64,000 nucleotides of DNA from Escherichia fergusonii ATCC 35469 (GCF_000026225.1 NC_011740.1:2480001-2544000), one strand, 5' to 3'. Positions 53,341-63,044 are shown, counted from the first letter of the stretch. Notes: generated by a model not told the origin, from the letters alone. Made by a program: numbers and translations.

Positions 53341-55242
53341 ATGAAACTACAGAACTCTTTTCGCGACTATACGGCAGAGTCCGCCCTCTTTGTACGTCGG
53401 GCGCTGGTCGCTTTTTTAGGCATATTGCTGCTGACTGGCGTGCTGATTGCCAACTTATATAATCTGCAAATCGTCCGTTTTACTGACTATCAAACTCGTT
53501 CCAACGAAAACCGTATAAAGCTGGTGCCCATTGCCCCCAGTCGCGGCATTATCTACGACCGCAATGGCATTCCTCTCGCACTCAACCGCACCATTTACCA
53601 GATTGAAATGATGCCGGAGAAAGTCGAGAACGTGCAGCAAACGCTGGATGCCTTGCGTAGTGTCGTTGATCTGACTGATGACGATATCGCCGCATTTAGA
53701 AAAGAGCGTGCTCGTTCCCACCGCTTTACATCAATTCCGGTTAAAACCAACCTGACCGAAGTTCAGGTGGCGAGATTTGCGGTGAATCAGTACCGTTTTC
53801 CTGGGGTGGAAGTTAAAGGCTATAAACGCCGCTACTATCCCTATGGTTCGGCGTTAACCCATGTCATCGGTTATGTGGCAAAAATTAACGATAAAGACGT
53901 CGAACGGTTAAATAATGACAACAAACTGGCTAATTATGCCGCGACACACGATATCGGCAAGCTCGGCATTGAACGTTATTACGAAGACGTATTACATGGT
54001 CAGACAGGTTATGAAGAGGTCGAAGTTAATAACCGAGGCCGGGTAATTCGTCAGCTTAAAGAAGTACCGCCACAGGCTGGTCATGATATTTACCTGACGC
54101 TTGATCTGAAACTGCAACAGTATATTGAGACGTTACTGGCAGGAAGCCGTGCTGCGGTGGTCGTTACGGATCCCCGCACCGGTGGGGTTCTGGCTCTGGT
54201 CTCAACACCGAGCTACGACCCTAACCTGTTTGTCGATGGTATCTCCAGCAAAGAGTATTCCGCTTTGTTGAACGATCCTAATACCCCGTTGGTTAACCGT
54301 GCCACGCAAGGCGTTTATCCACCAGCGTCTACGGTTAAACCGTATGTTGCTGTTTCTGCCTTAAGTGCAGGGGTAATCACCCGCAACACCAGTTTGTTCG
54401 ACCCAGGCTGGTGGCAGCTACCAGGTTCTGAAAAACGCTACCGCGACTGGAAAAAATGGGGGCATGGTCATCTTAACGTCACCAAATCACTGGAAGAGTC
54501 AGCGGATACCTTCTTCTACCAGGTCGCCTACGACATGGGTATTGACCGCCTTTCCGAATGGATGACCAAATTTGGTTACGGTGAGTATACAGGTATCGAC
54601 CTTGCAGAAGAGCGTTCCGGTAATATGCCGACGCGCGAATGGAAACAAAAACGCTTTAAAAAACCGTGGTATCAGGGCGATACCATTCCTGTAGGCATCG
54701 GTCAGGGTTACTGGACAGCAACACCTATTCAGATGAGTAAGGCGCTGATGATCCTGATTAATGATGGCATTGTGAAGGTTCCACACCTGTTAATGAGCAC
54801 TGCTGAAAATGGTAAAAAAGTGCCCTGGGTGCAACCACATGAACCACCAGTGGGTGATATTCACTCTGGTTACTGGGAACTGGCGAAAGACGGTATGTAT
54901 GGTGTGGCTAACCGTGCCAATGGCACAGCACATAAATACTTTGCCAGTGCGCCATATAAAATTGCCGCAAAATCCGGTACGGCCCAGGTCTTTGGCCTGA
55001 AAGCAAATGAAACCTATAACGCACATAAAATTGCTGAGCGACTGCGCGACCATAAATTGATGACCGCATTCGCACCGTACAATAACCCACAAGTCGCGGT
55101 TGCCATGATTCTGGAAAACGGCGGTGCTGGTCCGGCGGTTGGTACACTAATGCGACAAATTCTTGATCACATTATGCTCGGTGATAACAACACCGTTCTG
55201 CCTGCGGAGAATCCGGCAGTGGCAGCGGCGGAGGATCAATGA
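53341..55242 (+). CDS. mrdA: Penicillin-binding protein 2 (MrdA)
   Basis: Class B transpeptidase of 633 residues that cross-links peptidoglycan in the elongasome with RodA. One N-terminal membrane helix (about 22-42) anchors it in the inner membrane. The pedestal domain follows, then the penicillin-binding domain with active-site Ser in Pro-Ala-Ser-Thr-Val-Lys (about 328-333) and Lys-Ser-Gly-Thr-Ala (about 544-548). The stop overlaps the first possible mrdB start. Confidence 0.98.
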   Translation: MKLQNSFRDYTAESALFVRRALVAFLGILLLTGVLIANLYNLQIVRFTDYQTRSNENRIKLVPIAPSRGIIYDRNGIPLALNRTIYQIEMMPEKVENVQQTLDALRSVVDLTDDDIAAFRKERARSHRFTSIPVKTNLTEVQVARFAVNQYRFPGVEVKGYKRRYYPYGSALTHVIGYVAKINDKDVERLNNDNKLANYAATHDIGKLGIERYYEDVLHGQTGYEEVEVNNRGRVIRQLKEVPPQAGHDIYLTLDLKLQQYIETLLAGSRAAVVVTDPRTGGVLALVSTPSYDPNLFVDGISSKEYSALLNDPNTPLVNRATQGVYPPASTVKPYVAVSALSAGVITRNTSLFDPGWWQLPGSEKRYRDWKKWGHGHLNVTKSLEESADTFFYQVAYDMGIDRLSEWMTKFGYGEYTGIDLAEERSGNMPTREWKQKRFKKPWYQGDTIPVGIGQGYWTATPIQMSKALMILINDGIVKVPHLLMSTAENGKKVPWVQPHEPPVGDIHSGYWELAKDGMYGVANRANGTAHKYFASAPYKIAAKSGTAQVFGLKANETYNAHKIAERLRDHKLMTAFAPYNNPQVAVAMILENGGAGPAVGTLMRQILDHIMLGDNNTVLPAENPAVAAAEDQ

Positions 55243-55244
55243 CC

Positions 55245-56357
55245 ATGACGGATAATCCGAATAAAAAAACATTCTGGGATAAAGTCCATCTTGATCCCAC
55301 AATGTTGCTCATTTTACTGGCCTTATTGGTATACAGCGCACTGGTTATCTGGAGCGCCAGCGGCCAGGATATCGGCATGATGGAACGTAAAATCGGCCAG
55401 ATTGCGATCGGGCTGGTGATTATGGTCGTGATGGCACAAATTCCACCGCGCGTCTATGAAGGCTGGGCCCCCTATCTCTATATCATCTGTATTATTTTGC
55501 TGGTGGCAGTAGATGCCTTTGGCGCAATTTCTAAAGGTGCCCAGCGCTGGCTGGATCTTGGTATCGTTCGTTTTCAGCCATCGGAGATTGCTAAAATTGC
55601 TGTACCGTTGATGGTAGCGCGTTTTATCAACCGTGATGTCTGTCCTCCCTCCTTGAAAAATACAGCTATCGCGCTGGTACTTATTTTTATGCCAACGTTG
55701 CTGGTAGCTGCGCAACCGGACCTGGGAACGTCAATCCTCGTCGCCCTTTCTGGTCTGTTTGTGCTTTTCCTTTCCGGCCTGAGTTGGCGGTTGATTGGTG
55801 TTGCTGTCGTGCTGGTAGCGGCATTTATTCCGATTTTGTGGTTCTTCCTGATGCATGATTATCAGCGACAGCGTGTAATGATGCTGCTCGACCCGGAATC
55901 CGATCCATTGGGTGCTGGTTATCACATTATTCAGTCTAAAATTGCTATTGGCTCAGGCGGATTACGCGGGAAGGGCTGGCTGCACGGCACTCAGTCACAG
56001 CTTGAATTTTTACCCGAACGCCACACTGACTTTATCTTCGCGGTACTGGCTGAAGAGTTAGGATTAGTGGGGATTTTAATTCTGCTTGCGCTCTATATTC
56101 TACTGATTATGCGCGGATTATGGATTGCTGCCAGAGCACAGACTACTTTTGGTCGTGTAATGGCAGGTGGTTTAATGTTGATATTGTTCGTTTATGTCTT
56201 CGTAAATATTGGTATGGTGAGCGGTATTCTGCCAGTTGTTGGCGTACCGCTACCGCTGGTCAGTTATGGAGGCTCAGCACTCATCGTGCTGATGGCCGGG
56301 TTCGGGATTGTTATGTCGATCCATACCCACCGAAAAATGTTGTCGAAAAGCGTATAA
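55245..56357 (+). CDS. mrdB: Peptidoglycan glycosyltransferase RodA (MrdB)
   Basis: SEDS-family polymerase of 370 residues with about ten membrane segments that polymerises lipid II for cell elongation and partners PBP2. Conserved features include Arg-Trp-Leu-Asp-Leu-Gly and Gln-Pro-Ser-Glu (about 95-110) and Trp-Leu-His-Gly-Thr-Gln-Ser-Gln (about 240). Two ATGs lie six bases apart; 55245 gives the K-12 length, while 55239 overlaps mrdA by four bases. Confidence 0.97.
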   Translation: MTDNPNKKTFWDKVHLDPTMLLILLALLVYSALVIWSASGQDIGMMERKIGQIAIGLVIMVVMAQIPPRVYEGWAPYLYIICIILLVAVDAFGAISKGAQRWLDLGIVRFQPSEIAKIAVPLMVARFINRDVCPPSLKNTAIALVLIFMPTLLVAAQPDLGTSILVALSGLFVLFLSGLSWRLIGVAVVLVAAFIPILWFFLMHDYQRQRVMMLLDPESDPLGAGYHIIQSKIAIGSGGLRGKGWLHGTQSQLEFLPERHTDFIFAVLAEELGLVGILILLALYILLIMRGLWIAARAQTTFGRVMAGGLMLILFVYVFVNIGMVSGILPVVGVPLPLVSYGGSALIVLMAGFGIVMSIHTHRKMLSKSV

Positions 56358-56367
56358 GGGGTGCGCA

Positions 56368-57456
56368 ATGCGTAAGGAGTGGCTCGGGATATGCATCGCG
56401 GCAGGAATGCTCGCGGCGTGTACAAACGATGATGGTCAGCAACAGACGACAGTACCGCAACCAGCGGTATGTAATGGCCCGATCGTTGAAATCAGCGGAG
56501 CGGAACCTCGTTTCGAATCACCAATTGCGACGGCTAACCAGGATTATCAGCGCGACGGTAAGAGCTATAAAATCGTTCAGGACCCTTCACGCTTTAGTCA
56601 GGCCGGTCTGGCGGCAATATACGATACAGAATCAGGTAGCAATCTGACCGCTTCCGGCGAAATGTTTGATTCGACACAACTCACTGCCGCACATCCCACG
56701 TTGCCGATTCCCAGCTACGCGCGAATCACTAACCTGGCAAATGGTCGCATGATTGTAGTGCGTATTAATGATCGTGGGCCTTTTGGCAGTGATCGCGTCA
56801 TTGCACTTTCGCGTGCAGCGGCAGATCGACTCAATACTTCGAACAACACTAAAGTCCGTGTTGATCCTATTATTGTGGCGCAGGATGGTTCAATGTCTGG
56901 CCCGGGTATGGCCTGTACCACTGTTGCCAAACAAACCTATGTCCTGCCTCCCCGCCCGGATTTAAGTGGGGGAATGAGCAGCACTTCAACGCCTGACGCA
57001 GTACAACCGCAAGGTGATGTCCTGCCGATTAGCAACTCTACGTTGCAAAGTGATAATTCACTCGGAGCACCTGTTACCAGCAGTGGTTTTCTTGGTGCTC
57101 CCACAACGTTAGCACCGGGTGTACTGGAAGGCAGCGAACCAACACCAACTCCTGCACCACAACCCGTTAACACTACGCCAACGTCTACCCCGGCGATGAT
57201 CACCCCGCAGGCCGCGACTCCCGCTGCCAGCAGTGGTTTTATGGTGCAGGTTGGTGCAGTCAGCGACCAGTCCCGTGCGCAACAATACCAGCAACAGTTA
57301 GCGCAGAAATTTGGCGTGCCGGGGCGAGTAACACAAAATGGCGCGGTATGGCGCATTCAGTTAGGACCATTTGCTAACAGAACAGAAGCCAGCGCACTGC
57401 AGCAGCGACTGCAATCCGAAGCTCAATTACAGTCCTTTATCACCGTTGCGCAATAG
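56368..57456 (+). CDS. rlpA: Septal ring lipoprotein RlpA
   Basis: Outer-membrane lipoprotein of 362 residues. The lipobox is Leu-Ala-Ala-Cys (Cys18). A double-psi beta-barrel (about 75-185, Gly-Leu-Ala-Ala-Ile-Tyr and Arg-Ile-Asn-Asp-Arg-Gly-Pro) precedes a long Pro/Thr-rich linker and a SPOR domain (about 285-362) that targets denuded septal glycans. In some species it is a lytic transglycosylase; in E. coli its activity is unclear. GGGGTGCGC precedes the chosen ATG. The linker differs noticeably from K-12. Confidence 0.95.
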   Translation: MRKEWLGICIAAGMLAACTNDDGQQQTTVPQPAVCNGPIVEISGAEPRFESPIATANQDYQRDGKSYKIVQDPSRFSQAGLAAIYDTESGSNLTASGEMFDSTQLTAAHPTLPIPSYARITNLANGRMIVVRINDRGPFGSDRVIALSRAAADRLNTSNNTKVRVDPIIVAQDGSMSGPGMACTTVAKQTYVLPPRPDLSGGMSSTSTPDAVQPQGDVLPISNSTLQSDNSLGAPVTSSGFLGAPTTLAPGVLEGSEPTPTPAPQPVNTTPTSTPAMITPQAATPAASSGFMVQVGAVSDQSRAQQYQQQLAQKFGVPGRVTQNGAVWRIQLGPFANRTEASALQQRLQSEAQLQSFITVAQ

Positions 57457-57596
57457 CGTAAATCTGGCATCTGAACTGTCAATTTCTGTAAACGACGTTA
57501 ACAAAGTCACGCGGAAAGTCAGATGCCGGGCGGTATAGCGTTTGCTATAGTAGGGCACTTTTTATTAATTCCACCACGGATGTCGTAGTTCTGACC

Positions 57597-58808
57597 ATGA
57601 AGACCACTTTCTCCGCTCGTTTTATGCAGCGCCTCGCGCTCACCACTGCGCTGTGTACAGCCGCTATTTCCGGCGCGCACGCTGATGACCTGAATATCAA
57701 AACAATGATCCCAGGCGCACCACAAATCGATGCCGAAGCCTGGATCCTGATCGACTATAACTCTGGCAAAGTTCTGGCAGAACAGAACGCCGATACACGC
57801 CGCGATCCCGCCAGTCTGACTAAAATGATGACCAGCTATGTCATCGGTCAGGCAATGAAAGCCGGTAAGTTTAAAGAAACTGACCTGGTGACTATCGGCA
57901 ATGATGCCTGGGCAACGGGTAACCCGGTATTTAAAGGTTCTTCATTGATGTTCCTGAAGCCTGGAATGCAAGTACCTGTGTCGCAATTAATCCGCGGTAT
58001 TAACCTACAATCAGGTAACGATGCCTGTGTGGCAATGGCAGACTACGCGGCGGGCAGTCAGGATGCGTTCGTTGGCTTGATGAACAGTTATGTGAACGCT
58101 CTGGGGCTGAAAAATACCCACTTCGAAACCGTACACGGCCTTGATGCTGAAGGTCAGTACAGTTCAGCACGTGATATGGCGCTGATCGGTCAGGCATTAA
58201 TTCGTGATGTTCCCAACGAATACGCAATTTATAAAGAAAAAGAGTTCACCTTTAACGGTATTCGCCAGTTGAACCGTAACGGCCTGCTGTGGGATAACAG
58301 CCTGAATGTGGATGGTATCAAGACAGGCCACACGAATCAGGCCGGATATAACCTTGTAGCATCCGCAACCGAAGGTCAGATGCGCTTAATCTCTGCGGTA
58401 ATGGGCGGTCGTACATTTAAAGGCCGTGAGGCAGAAAGCAAAAAGTTGCTGACATGGGGCTTTCGTTTCTTTGAAACAGTTAACCCGCTCAAAGTCGGCA
58501 AAGAGTTTGCGTCTGAACCGGTATGGTTTGGCGATAATGATCGCGCATCATTAGGTGTTGATAAAGATGTGTATTTGACTATCCCTCGTGGCCGTCTGAA
58601 GGACCTGAAAGCCAGTTATGTGTTGAATACGCCAGAGTTGCACGCACCATTGCAGAAAAACCAGGTTGTCGGCACCATCAACTTCCAGCTTGACGGTAAA
58701 ACAATCGAACAACGTCCGCTGGTTGTTCTGCAGGAAATCCCGGAAGGTAACTTTTTCGGCAAGATCATTGATTACATTAAGTTAATGTTCCATCACTGGT
58801 TTGGTTAA
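57597..58808 (+). CDS. dacA: D-alanyl-D-alanine carboxypeptidase PBP5
   Basis: Low-molecular-weight PBP of 403 residues that trims the terminal D-Ala of peptidoglycan stem peptides and maintains cell shape. The signal peptide ends Gly-Ala-His-Ala (about residue 29). Active-site motifs are Ser-Leu-Thr-Lys (about 73-76), Ser-Gly-Asn (about 139) and Lys-Thr-Gly (about 242). The C-terminal amphipathic helix rich in Ile, Lys and Phe anchors it to the inner membrane. Confidence 0.98.
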   Translation: MKTTFSARFMQRLALTTALCTAAISGAHADDLNIKTMIPGAPQIDAEAWILIDYNSGKVLAEQNADTRRDPASLTKMMTSYVIGQAMKAGKFKETDLVTIGNDAWATGNPVFKGSSLMFLKPGMQVPVSQLIRGINLQSGNDACVAMADYAAGSQDAFVGLMNSYVNALGLKNTHFETVHGLDAEGQYSSARDMALIGQALIRDVPNEYAIYKEKEFTFNGIRQLNRNGLLWDNSLNVDGIKTGHTNQAGYNLVASATEGQMRLISAVMGGRTFKGREAESKKLLTWGFRFFETVNPLKVGKEFASEPVWFGDNDRASLGVDKDVYLTIPRGRLKDLKASYVLNTPELHAPLQKNQVVGTINFQLDGKTIEQRPLVVLQEIPEGNFFGKIIDYIKLMFHHWFG

Positions 58809-58861
58809 AAATCGAACACTTGAAAGTGTGATTTCCGCCCCCATATACTAAGCATCAGTAA

Positions 58862-58889
58862 AACTCCCGCTCAGGCGGGAGTTGCTATT
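58862..58889 (+). terminator. dacA terminator
   Basis: AACTCCCGC pairs perfectly with GCGGGAGTT around a TCAG loop. A modest T-rich tail follows. Confidence 0.7.
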
Positions 58890-58913
58890 TAATTACGTTA
58901 CGCCGGAGCTGAC

Positions 58914-59177
58914 ATGAAAACCAAACTTAACGAACTGCTTGAATTCCCTACTCCTTTTACCTACAAAGTAATGGGGCAGGCGTTACCTGAGCTGGTTGAT
59001 CAGGTGGTTGAAGTGGTACAGCGCCATGCGCCAGGTGACTACACCCCAACGGTAAAACCAAGCAGCAAAGGCAACTACCACTCGGTATCTATCACCATCA
59101 ACGCCACTCATATCGAGCAGGTTGAAACACTGTATGAAGAGCTGGGCAAAATCGATATTGTCCGCATGGTTCTGTAA
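58914..59177 (+). CDS. ybeD: YbeD, DUF493 small protein
   Basis: An 87-residue ferredoxin-like (ACT-type) protein, conserved between dacA and lipB in enterobacteria. No catalytic motif is evident. The structure of the K-12 protein resembles regulatory ACT domains, so a ligand-sensing or allosteric role for lipoate synthesis is often proposed but not proved. It lies about 100 bases ahead of lipB. Confidence 0.94.
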
Positions 59178-59277
59178 TTCGCATCTCCGTTACCCGGCCC
59201 CTGGTCGGGTAACTCCCCTCTCCTCACTGTGATATACTTTTTCCCCTCTTTTACTCATTCTCCACGGAGATGCCGTT

Positions 59278-59928
59278 TTGTATCAGGATAAAATTCTCGT
59301 CCGCCAGCTCGGCCTACAGCCCTATGAGCCGGTTTCCCAGGCAATGCATGAATTCACCGATACCCGCGATGAAAACACTCCTGACGAAATTTGGCTGGTT
59401 GAGCATTACCCTGTTTTTACTCAGGGTCAGGCCGGAAAAGCAGAGCATGTGTTAATGCCGGGCGATATTCCAGTGATTCAAAGCGATCGGGGTGGCCAGG
59501 TAACCTACCATGGCCCTGGACAGCAGGTGATGTATGTGCTGCTTAACCTGAAACGTCGCAAACTGGGCGTGCGTGAACTGGTGACTTTACTTGAGCAAAC
59601 TGTGGTTAATACTCTTGCAGAACTTGGAATTGACGCTCACCCACGTGCTGATGCTCCGGGCGTCTATGTAGGAGAAAAGAAAATTTGTTCGTTGGGATTA
59701 CGGATTCGCCGCGGCTGCTCATTTCACGGGTTAGCATTAAACGTCAATATGGACCTCGAGCCTTTCCAGCGGATTAACCCCTGTGGCTATGCCGGCATGG
59801 AGATGGCAAAAGTTGCGCAATGGCAAAGTGAGGCGACCACCGATACGATTTCCCCACGCTTGTTGGCAAACATTTTAGCGTTGCTGAATAATCCACCTTA
59901 CGAGTACGTTACTTTTTCTCAACAGTAA
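59278..59928 (+). CDS. lipB: Octanoyltransferase LipB
   Basis: Moves octanoate from acyl carrier protein to lipoyl domains. The 216 residues include Arg-Gly-Gly-Gln-Val-Thr-Tyr-His-Gly-Pro-Gly-Gln (about 70-81), the catalytic Lys135 in Gly-Glu-Lys-Lys-Ile-Cys, and Cys169 in Asn-Pro-Cys-Gly-Tyr. The start is TTG at 59278, with GGAG upstream, as in K-12. The C-terminus (after Asn-Asn-Pro) differs from K-12 and is three residues longer, exactly where K-12 has ybeF next. Confidence 0.95.
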   Translation: MYQDKILVRQLGLQPYEPVSQAMHEFTDTRDENTPDEIWLVEHYPVFTQGQAGKAEHVLMPGDIPVIQSDRGGQVTYHGPGQQVMYVLLNLKRRKLGVRELVTLLEQTVVNTLAELGIDAHPRADAPGVYVGEKKICSLGLRIRRGCSFHGLALNVNMDLEPFQRINPCGYAGMEMAKVAQWQSEATTDTISPRLLANILALLNNPPYEYVTFSQQ

Positions 59929-60106
59929 GCACTGCTGAAATGGCACAAAACAACAACTATTTTACATTTTAGCGACCAGTCAGGCTGCTTTAAAGGCAGT
60001 TTCAATGATATACTGCCAGTCGTTAATTCAAAATTAGTTGATAATTACAACAATCGTTTGAATTGAAACGTTTTCCCTCGATATTCGCAACTGGAACACG
60101 CACGCT

Positions 60107-61072
60107 ATGAGTAAACCCATTGTGATGGAACGCGGTGTTAAATACCGCGATGCCGATAAGATGGCCCTTATCCCGGTTAAAAACGTGGTAACAGAGCGCG
60201 AAGCCCTGCTACGTAAGCCGGAATGGATGAAAATCAAACTTCCAGCGGACTCCACCCGTATCCAGGGCATCAAAGCCGCAATGCGCAAAAATGGCCTGCA
60301 TTCTGTCTGCGAGGAAGCTTCCTGCCCCAACCTGGCGGAATGTTTCAATCACGGAACAGCAACATTTATGATCCTCGGTGCGATTTGTACGCGCCGCTGC
60401 CCTTTCTGCGACGTAGCACATGGTCGCCCGGTTGCTCCTGATGCCAATGAACCTGTGAAACTGGCACAAACCATCGCAGATATGGCTCTACGCTATGTCG
60501 TGATTACTTCCGTGGATCGTGATGATCTGCGTGACGGCGGTGCGCAACACTTTGCCGATTGCATTACTGCTATCCGCGAAAAAAGCCCATCAATTAAAAT
60601 TGAAACGCTGGTGCCTGACTTCCGTGGTCGCATGGATCGTGCGCTGGATATCCTCACCGCAACGCCACCAGACGTATTCAACCATAACCTGGAGAACGTA
60701 CCACGTATCTACCGCCAGGTTCGTCCCGGGGCTGACTATAACTGGTCACTGAAGCTGCTGGAGCGCTTTAAAGAAGCACATCCTGAGATCCCAACCAAGT
60801 CTGGCTTGATGGTAGGTCTGGGTGAAACGAATGAAGAAATCATTGAAGTGATGCGTGACCTGCGTCGGCATGGTGTAACCATGTTGACTCTGGGGCAATA
60901 TTTACAGCCAAGCCGTCATCACTTGCCGGTTCAGCGTTACGTTAGCCCGGACGAATTTGAAGAGATGAAAGCTGAAGCACTGGCGATGGGCTTCACCCAT
61001 GCTGCTTGTGGGCCTTTTGTGCGATCTTCTTACCATGCAGATTTGCAGGCTAAAGGTATTGAAGTGAAGTAA
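60107..61072 (+). CDS. lipA: Lipoyl synthase LipA
   Basis: Radical SAM enzyme of 321 residues that inserts two sulfurs into octanoyl groups to make lipoate. It has the auxiliary cluster motif Cys-x4-Cys-x5-Cys (Cys-Glu-Glu-Ala-Ser-Cys-Pro..., about 68-79), the radical SAM motif Cys-Thr-Arg-Arg-Cys-Pro-Phe-Cys (about 94-101) and the C-terminal Arg-Ser-Ser-Tyr. It needs flavodoxin electrons. The gap from lipB is 178 bases without ybeF. Confidence 0.98.
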   Translation: MSKPIVMERGVKYRDADKMALIPVKNVVTEREALLRKPEWMKIKLPADSTRIQGIKAAMRKNGLHSVCEEASCPNLAECFNHGTATFMILGAICTRRCPFCDVAHGRPVAPDANEPVKLAQTIADMALRYVVITSVDRDDLRDGGAQHFADCITAIREKSPSIKIETLVPDFRGRMDRALDILTATPPDVFNHNLENVPRIYRQVRPGADYNWSLKLLERFKEAHPEIPTKSGLMVGLGETNEEIIEVMRDLRRHGVTMLTLGQYLQPSRHHLPVQRYVSPDEFEEMKAEALAMGFTHAACGPFVRSSYHADLQAKGIEVK

Positions 61073-61120
61073 TTCTGATCAGGTTACCGCCTAACAATTA
61101 CTTACATTTAGTGATCAAAA

Positions 61121-61146
61121 AAACCCGCATTTCATCGCGGGTTTAT
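61121..61146. terminator. Bidirectional terminator between lipA and tatE
   Basis: AAACCCGC pairs with GCGGGTTT, with A-rich flank before and T-rich after. It can end lipA on the plus strand and tatE on the minus strand. Confidence 0.75.
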
Positions 61147-61185
61147 TATTTGCAGATTTATTAAGGGAGCTTCCTGCTCAACCTT

Positions 61186-61389
61186 TTACTCTTTATGAGT
61201 TAATTTTTCTGCCGGAAGATCGCCGTTTGCGTCTTTCTTCGCACCCGCGTCTTCATCATTCATCGCTTTCTTGAAACCTTTAATGGCAGCACCGAGGTCA
61301 CCGCCCAATGTGCGTAGCTTCTTCGTACCAAACAACAGGACGACCAGTGCTGCAACAACCAGCAACTTGGTAATACTAATCTCACCCAT
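61186..61389 (-). CDS. tatE: Sec-independent translocase subunit TatE
   Basis: A 67-residue TatA paralogue with one N-terminal membrane helix (about 2-20), the Phe-Gly hinge (Leu-Phe-Gly-Thr-Lys-Lys-Leu) and an amphipathic helix. The charged tail differs somewhat from K-12. It partly replaces TatA in export of folded proteins. The ATG at 61389 is chosen; five upstream codons are possible. Confidence 0.95.
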   Translation of the reverse strand: MGEISITKLLVVAALVVLLFGTKKLRTLGGDLGAAIKGFKKAMNDEDAGAKKDANGDLPAEKLTHKE

Positions 61390-61517
61390 AGATACCTTCT
61401 TCACTTAAACCAGGCGACAAATCACGCCTATAAACCCTGAGAATATTAACGGTCATTCGACGCGCGCACACAATAGCAATCTGTAACAAGGTGAATCAAG
61501 CATTGTTTAAAAAAACA

Positions 61518-62306
61518 TCACAGCAATTGCGGTGGCGCAAATCGGCGGTTGGCTAAAACGGGCAATTGTGCCCTGACCTGGCGAACGCGCTCAGCGGATA
61601 TATCAGCAATAATCAATGCAGGTATTTCTGCTGCGGCTGCAAGCGTAACGCCAAAAGGATCAATAATACGGCTTTGCCCAATATTGCGTGTTCCACACTC
61701 CCCCGCAGCGACCATGTAACAGGTAGTATCCAGCGCCCGTGCCGCCAGCAGTGTGGACCAGTGATGTTCTTTCAGCGCACCACGCACCCAGGCTGCCGGC
61801 AGGACCAATATTTCTGCTCCTTGCAACGCATGGGCCAACGCCAGTTCAGGAAAGCGTAAATCGTAGCACGTCATCAGCCCAACCTTCATTCCGTCAACAT
61901 CCAGTAATGGTGGTAGTGATTTTCCTGCATCAACATTGCGTGATTCCTGGATGGCAAAAGCATCATAGAGATGCAACTTGGCATACCGGGCAATAATTTT
62001 TCCTCTTTGCAGCGCGACCAGCATATTGAACGCCCTGCCAGGAACTGAAGGCACATGTATCGCCAGCACAGTAGTCATCGTGTTACGTTTGCTCTCGCGT
62101 AGTAACCGTGCAAGAAAATCCCCTTCAACAGGTTGAGCGGACTTCACCGCCAAATCTGGATCAAGATCATCCCGAGCCAACAACGCCTCCGGCAAAACTA
62201 GCAGAGAGACATCGCTTTCGGCGGCCTGCTCCATCAACGATACACATGTTTCTGCGTTCCTTTCCCATACGGGTGAAACGGCAAACTGCCCTGCGGCAAC
62301 CAGCAT
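61518..62306 (-). CDS. ybeM: Deaminated glutathione amidase YbeM
   Basis: A nitrilase-superfamily amidase of 262 residues, homologous to Nit1, that destroys deaminated glutathione as a metabolite-repair step. The Glu-Lys-Cys triad is visible in Leu-Pro-Glu-Ala (about 40), Ala-Lys-Leu-His (about 109) and Thr-Cys-Tyr-Asp (about 145). AGGAGGG just before the ATG at 62306 fixes the start; a longer frame to 62381 lacks support. As I recall, the K-12 copy has been regarded as damaged. Here it reads complete. Confidence 0.93.
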   Translation of the reverse strand: MLVAAGQFAVSPVWERNAETCVSLMEQAAESDVSLLVLPEALLARDDLDPDLAVKSAQPVEGDFLARLLRESKRNTMTTVLAIHVPSVPGRAFNMLVALQRGKIIARYAKLHLYDAFAIQESRNVDAGKSLPPLLDVDGMKVGLMTCYDLRFPELALAHALQGAEILVLPAAWVRGALKEHHWSTLLAARALDTTCYMVAAGECGTRNIGQSRIIDPFGVTLAAAAEIPALIIADISAERVRQVRAQLPVLANRRFAPPQLL

Positions 62307-62397
62307 AATCCCTCCTGCCTGATTTATCAGACTCGCCAAAGATGAATAAACGGCGTTAAACTCATCAGTTATACAAATCAAATAGCAGGATTTTGCA

Positions 62398-62781
62398 GTG
62401 TTACAACTTCTTTTAGCAGTTTTTATTGGCGGTGGAACAGGTAGCGTGGCGAGATGGATGTTGAGTATGCGCTTTAACCCCCTGCATCAGGCAATTCCAT
62501 TAGGAACACTGGCGGCAAATTTACTTGGCGCATTCATCATCGGAATGGGCTTTGCCTGGTTCAGTCGCATGACAAATATCGATCCAGTTTGGAAGGTGCT
62601 GATCACTACGGGTTTTTGCGGTGGCCTGACAACATTCTCTACATTTTCTGCAGAGGTCGTGTTTTTGTTGCAGGAAGGGCGCTTTGGTTGGGCGATGTTA
62701 AATGTGCTGGTCAATCTGCTGGGATCGTTTGCCATGACCGCCCTGGCATTCTGGATTTTTTCTGCATCGACCGCGAATTAA
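62398..62781 (+). CDS. crcB: Fluoride exporter CrcB (Fluc)
   Basis: A small dual-topology fluoride channel of 127 residues with four membrane helices that lowers cytoplasmic fluoride. Conserved features are Gly-Gly-x-Gly-Ser-x-Ala-Arg (about 12-20), Asn in Ala-Asn-Leu-Leu-Gly and Gly-Gly-Leu-Thr-Thr-Phe-Ser-Thr-Phe (about 74-82). The start is GTG, as in K-12. It is divergent from ybeM. Confidence 0.96.
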   Translation: MLQLLLAVFIGGGTGSVARWMLSMRFNPLHQAIPLGTLAANLLGAFIIGMGFAWFSRMTNIDPVWKVLITTGFCGGLTTFSTFSAEVVFLLQEGRFGWAMLNVLVNLLGSFAMTALAFWIFSASTAN

Positions 62782-62787
62782 AGACAA

Positions 62788-62815
62788 AAAAAACCCGCTT
62801 CAGAAGCGGGTTTTG
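62788..62815. terminator. Bidirectional terminator, crcB/cspE
   Basis: AAAACCCGCTT pairs with AAGCGGGTTTT around a short loop, with an A-run on the left. It serves crcB on the plus strand and cspE on the minus strand. Confidence 0.85.
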
Positions 62816-62834
62816 AAATCTTGCTGACGTTCGC

Positions 62835-63044
62835 TTACAGCGCGATTACGTTTGCAGCGGAAGGGCCTTTGGCACCGTTAGTGATTTCGAACTCTACGCG
62901 CTGACCTTCAGCCAGAGTTTTAAAACCATTAGTCTGGATTGCAGAGAAGTGTACGAACACGTCTTTGCTGCCATCTTCCGGAGTAATGAAACCGAATCCT
63001 TTGGATTCATTAAACCACTTAACGTTACCTTTAATCTTAGACAT
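62835..63044 (-). CDS. cspE: Cold-shock-family protein CspE
   Basis: A 69-residue OB-fold RNA chaperone and transcription antiterminator, made constitutively. RNP1 is Lys-Gly-Phe-Gly-Phe-Ile (about 15-20) and RNP2 is Val-Phe-Val-His-Phe (about 29-33). The start at 63044 follows AAGGTAATTTTG; ten upstream in-frame codons are ignored. The 185-base gap to pagP holds its promoter and leader; I see no gene in it. Confidence 0.97.
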
